From: Planctomycetaceae bacterium
Lineage (GTDB): Bacteria; Planctomycetota; Planctomycetia; Pirellulales; JAEUIK01
DNA: 6,469 nt
Direction: 5' to 3'
NCBI GenBank assembly: GCA_015493185.1
Contig: WGDQ01000353.1
Coordinates: 1-6,469 of the forward strand
A program made the position numbers and the translations under genes. Positions 5,411 through 6,469 of this stretch are shown here, in pieces (the first letter of the stretch is position 1; the number at the start of each line of letters is the position of its first letter). Below the pieces are notes generated by a model that saw nothing but the letters and a program-made list of their open reading frames with translations, made no database searches and had not been told where the DNA came from.

Positions 5411-6469
5411 TCAGCGAATATAGCGGATTCGCCGTACGTCAGGAATGCGGAACGTGCGCCCACGGGGGCCCCAGCGCACGTTTCGCACCGGCAAATGCAC
5501 CACCAGAGGCCGACCCACCAGCAACCGTTCGTCGAGCCCCGGTCCGCACCGCCAGGCCCGACTGTCGTACGACACCGGGCTGTTGTCGCCCAAAACGAAA
5601 AATTCGTGCCGGTTCAGCCGGGCAACGGTCGTCGGTCGGCTTCCCGCAATCGGCAGCGGTCCGGCCGTGTAGTACACATCGCGCAACACCGTGAGCCACG
5701 CGATTTCGACCTCCAGCCCTTCGGCCCCGATCGCCATGGGGCGACAAAGCAGGCGGCGCACCGCTTGGGCGTCGTCCGGCCCGGCCATGCGCTCTGCGCC
5801 GCTCGTTCCACTCCCGCGGTTGCGGCCGTCGCTCGTTTCGGTCTCCCGATCGTTCCGCCGGCCGCCGGACGTGATCGCATTTGCATGGGTTGCGCTTACG
5901 GCCGTGGCGGTTACGGGCTGAAAAGCGTACGCCGTGCCCAGTTCGCGGCCGTCGATGGCAACGATCAACTGGTGGTCGACAATCGACATTTCCACGTCGA
6001 GCCAGGTTCCCTCAGGCCACCTTTCAATCGCCCCCGTTCGCACCGCGCGCTGGTTGTGAAACCAGTGTGCGGCGCCGCGTCGTGGTTCGATGCAAACCGC
6101 CAACCGGTCGCGCCCGTTCGTGGCCCAGAGCCAAAGCCGGCCGTTTCCCTTGGTTCTCAAGCGGCAGCGGAGCAACAGATCGCCGACCGGATGCGTTTCT
6201 TCCACCCGTCGCGGCAGCGATTGGTTGTAGCCATACGTATCTTCCACCGGGCATGGCACCACGCAATCGGCCGCTGAAGTGGCCGCTGCTGCCCCGCCGT
6301 CCGCGGGCGCGGCTGCACCGCGGCGGTGCGTCCCGTCACGTTCTTCCGGCCGCGCGTCGCGCGCCCGTGTACGGTGTGTCCGGGGTGTGCGTGTCGCCTG
6401 TGCCAAAGGGGCTTCCAAGCGGTCGGCCCCCGTCTTGGGCAAGCGCCGATGGTGGTGATACACGAGCCA
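5411..6469 (-). CDS. Second signal peptidase I paralogue, 3' part only (5' end outside window)
   Basis: The frame runs off the window edge, leaving 352 C-terminal residues. Two observations show that it continues upstream rather than starting at the GTG at 6463. The first four residues are WLVY, and the complete neighbouring peptidase has WLVY at 283-286. The segment that follows (D.YGYN, then HPVGDLLL) also tracks the neighbour (ITDFSAYN, then HWVGDLAM). Conserved strands end in LTVLRDVYY, matching LRVWRDLYY. Box E is present as FFVLGDNSPVSYDSR, residues 294-304 of the visible part. Both proteins end in an R..R/G-aromatic-IR tail. The catalytic Ser and Lys lie outside the window, so activity cannot be judged. 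A Gly/Arg/Ser/Thr-rich insert of about 60 residues is absent from the neighbour. This is probably a tandem duplicate that has diverged strongly, perhaps with altered substrate preference. Confidence 0.88.
   Translation of the reverse strand, partial: WLVYHHHRRLPKTGADRLEAPLAQATRTPRTHRTRARDARPEERDGTHRRGAAAPADGGAAAATSAADCVVPCPVEDTYGYNQSLPRRVEETHPVGDLLLRCRLRTKGNGRLWLWATNGRDRLAVCIEPRRGAAHWFHNQRAVRTGAIERWPEGTWLDVEMSIVDHQLIVAIDGRELGTAYAFQPVTATAVSATHANAITSGGRRNDRETETSDGRNRGSGTSGAERMAGPDDAQAVRRLLCRPMAIGAEGLEVEIAWLTVLRDVYYTAGPLPIAGSRPTTVARLNRHEFFVLGDNSPVSYDSRAWRCGPGLDERLLVGRPLVVHLPVRNVRWGPRGRTFRIPDVRRIRYIR

Noticed and set aside
5135..6277. 380-codon + strand frame opposite the second signal peptidase
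   Set aside because: It is antisense to a frame that aligns with its neighbour along its length, and its own translation is low-complexity and Arg/Pro/Ala-rich.
6461..6463. GTG as the true start of the second signal peptidase
   Set aside because: The two codons before it encode Trp-Leu, completing a WLVY match to the neighbour's internal residues 283-286. The gene therefore continues beyond the window.
1..6469. tRNA, rRNA, CRISPR, transposon or phage elements
   Set aside because: No cloverleaf, regularly spaced repeats, terminal inverted repeats, transposase motifs or integrase motifs were seen on either strand.

Overview
This GC-rich window most resembles a planctomycete chromosome, probably of the Pirellulales type. 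Three things suggest this: two neighbouring, greatly enlarged type I signal peptidases that share an inserted beta-sandwich-like region; a small membrane-anchored protein with a C-terminal J-domain; and a lipopolysaccharide-export ATPase (LptB), which implies an outer membrane. Shine-Dalgarno sites are mostly weak. The assignment rests on recognising protein architecture, not on a database search.

Layout. Positions 1-178 hold no convincing gene, but they contain a cluster of short, partly competing inverted repeats just before the first gene. A radical SAM protein runs on the + strand from 179. Its reading frame stays open to 1906, but only about the first 400-410 codons look like real protein. 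Everything else is on the - strand. In transcription order these are the 3' part of a signal peptidase paralogue cut by the window edge (6469-5411), a complete 613-residue signal peptidase I (5249-3408), lptB (3226-2444) and the J-domain protein (2192-1755). A doubtful small ORF (1749-1426) follows. The radical SAM gene and the J-domain gene converge, and their frames overlap antisense by about 150 bp.

How the genes fit together. The four - strand genes share an envelope theme: signal peptide removal at the inner membrane (two paralogues), the cytoplasmic ATPase that powers LPS transport, and a membrane-tethered J-domain that could recruit an Hsp70 to the inner face of the membrane. The gaps between them (161, 181 and 251 bp) are long for a tight operon, so separate promoters are likely. 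The gap before lptB holds a 21-bp imperfect direct repeat with a 31-bp period, overlapping a plausible sigma70-like promoter. The gap between the peptidase genes holds closely phased A/T-tracts.

I see no tRNA, rRNA, CRISPR array, transposase or other mobile element. The most unusual content is the domain architecture of the signal peptidases: a four-cysteine zinc-ribbon-like insert between the catalytic Ser and Lys, and a LamG/concanavalin-like insert between the Lys and the last conserved box. The repeat pair upstream of lptB comes next.
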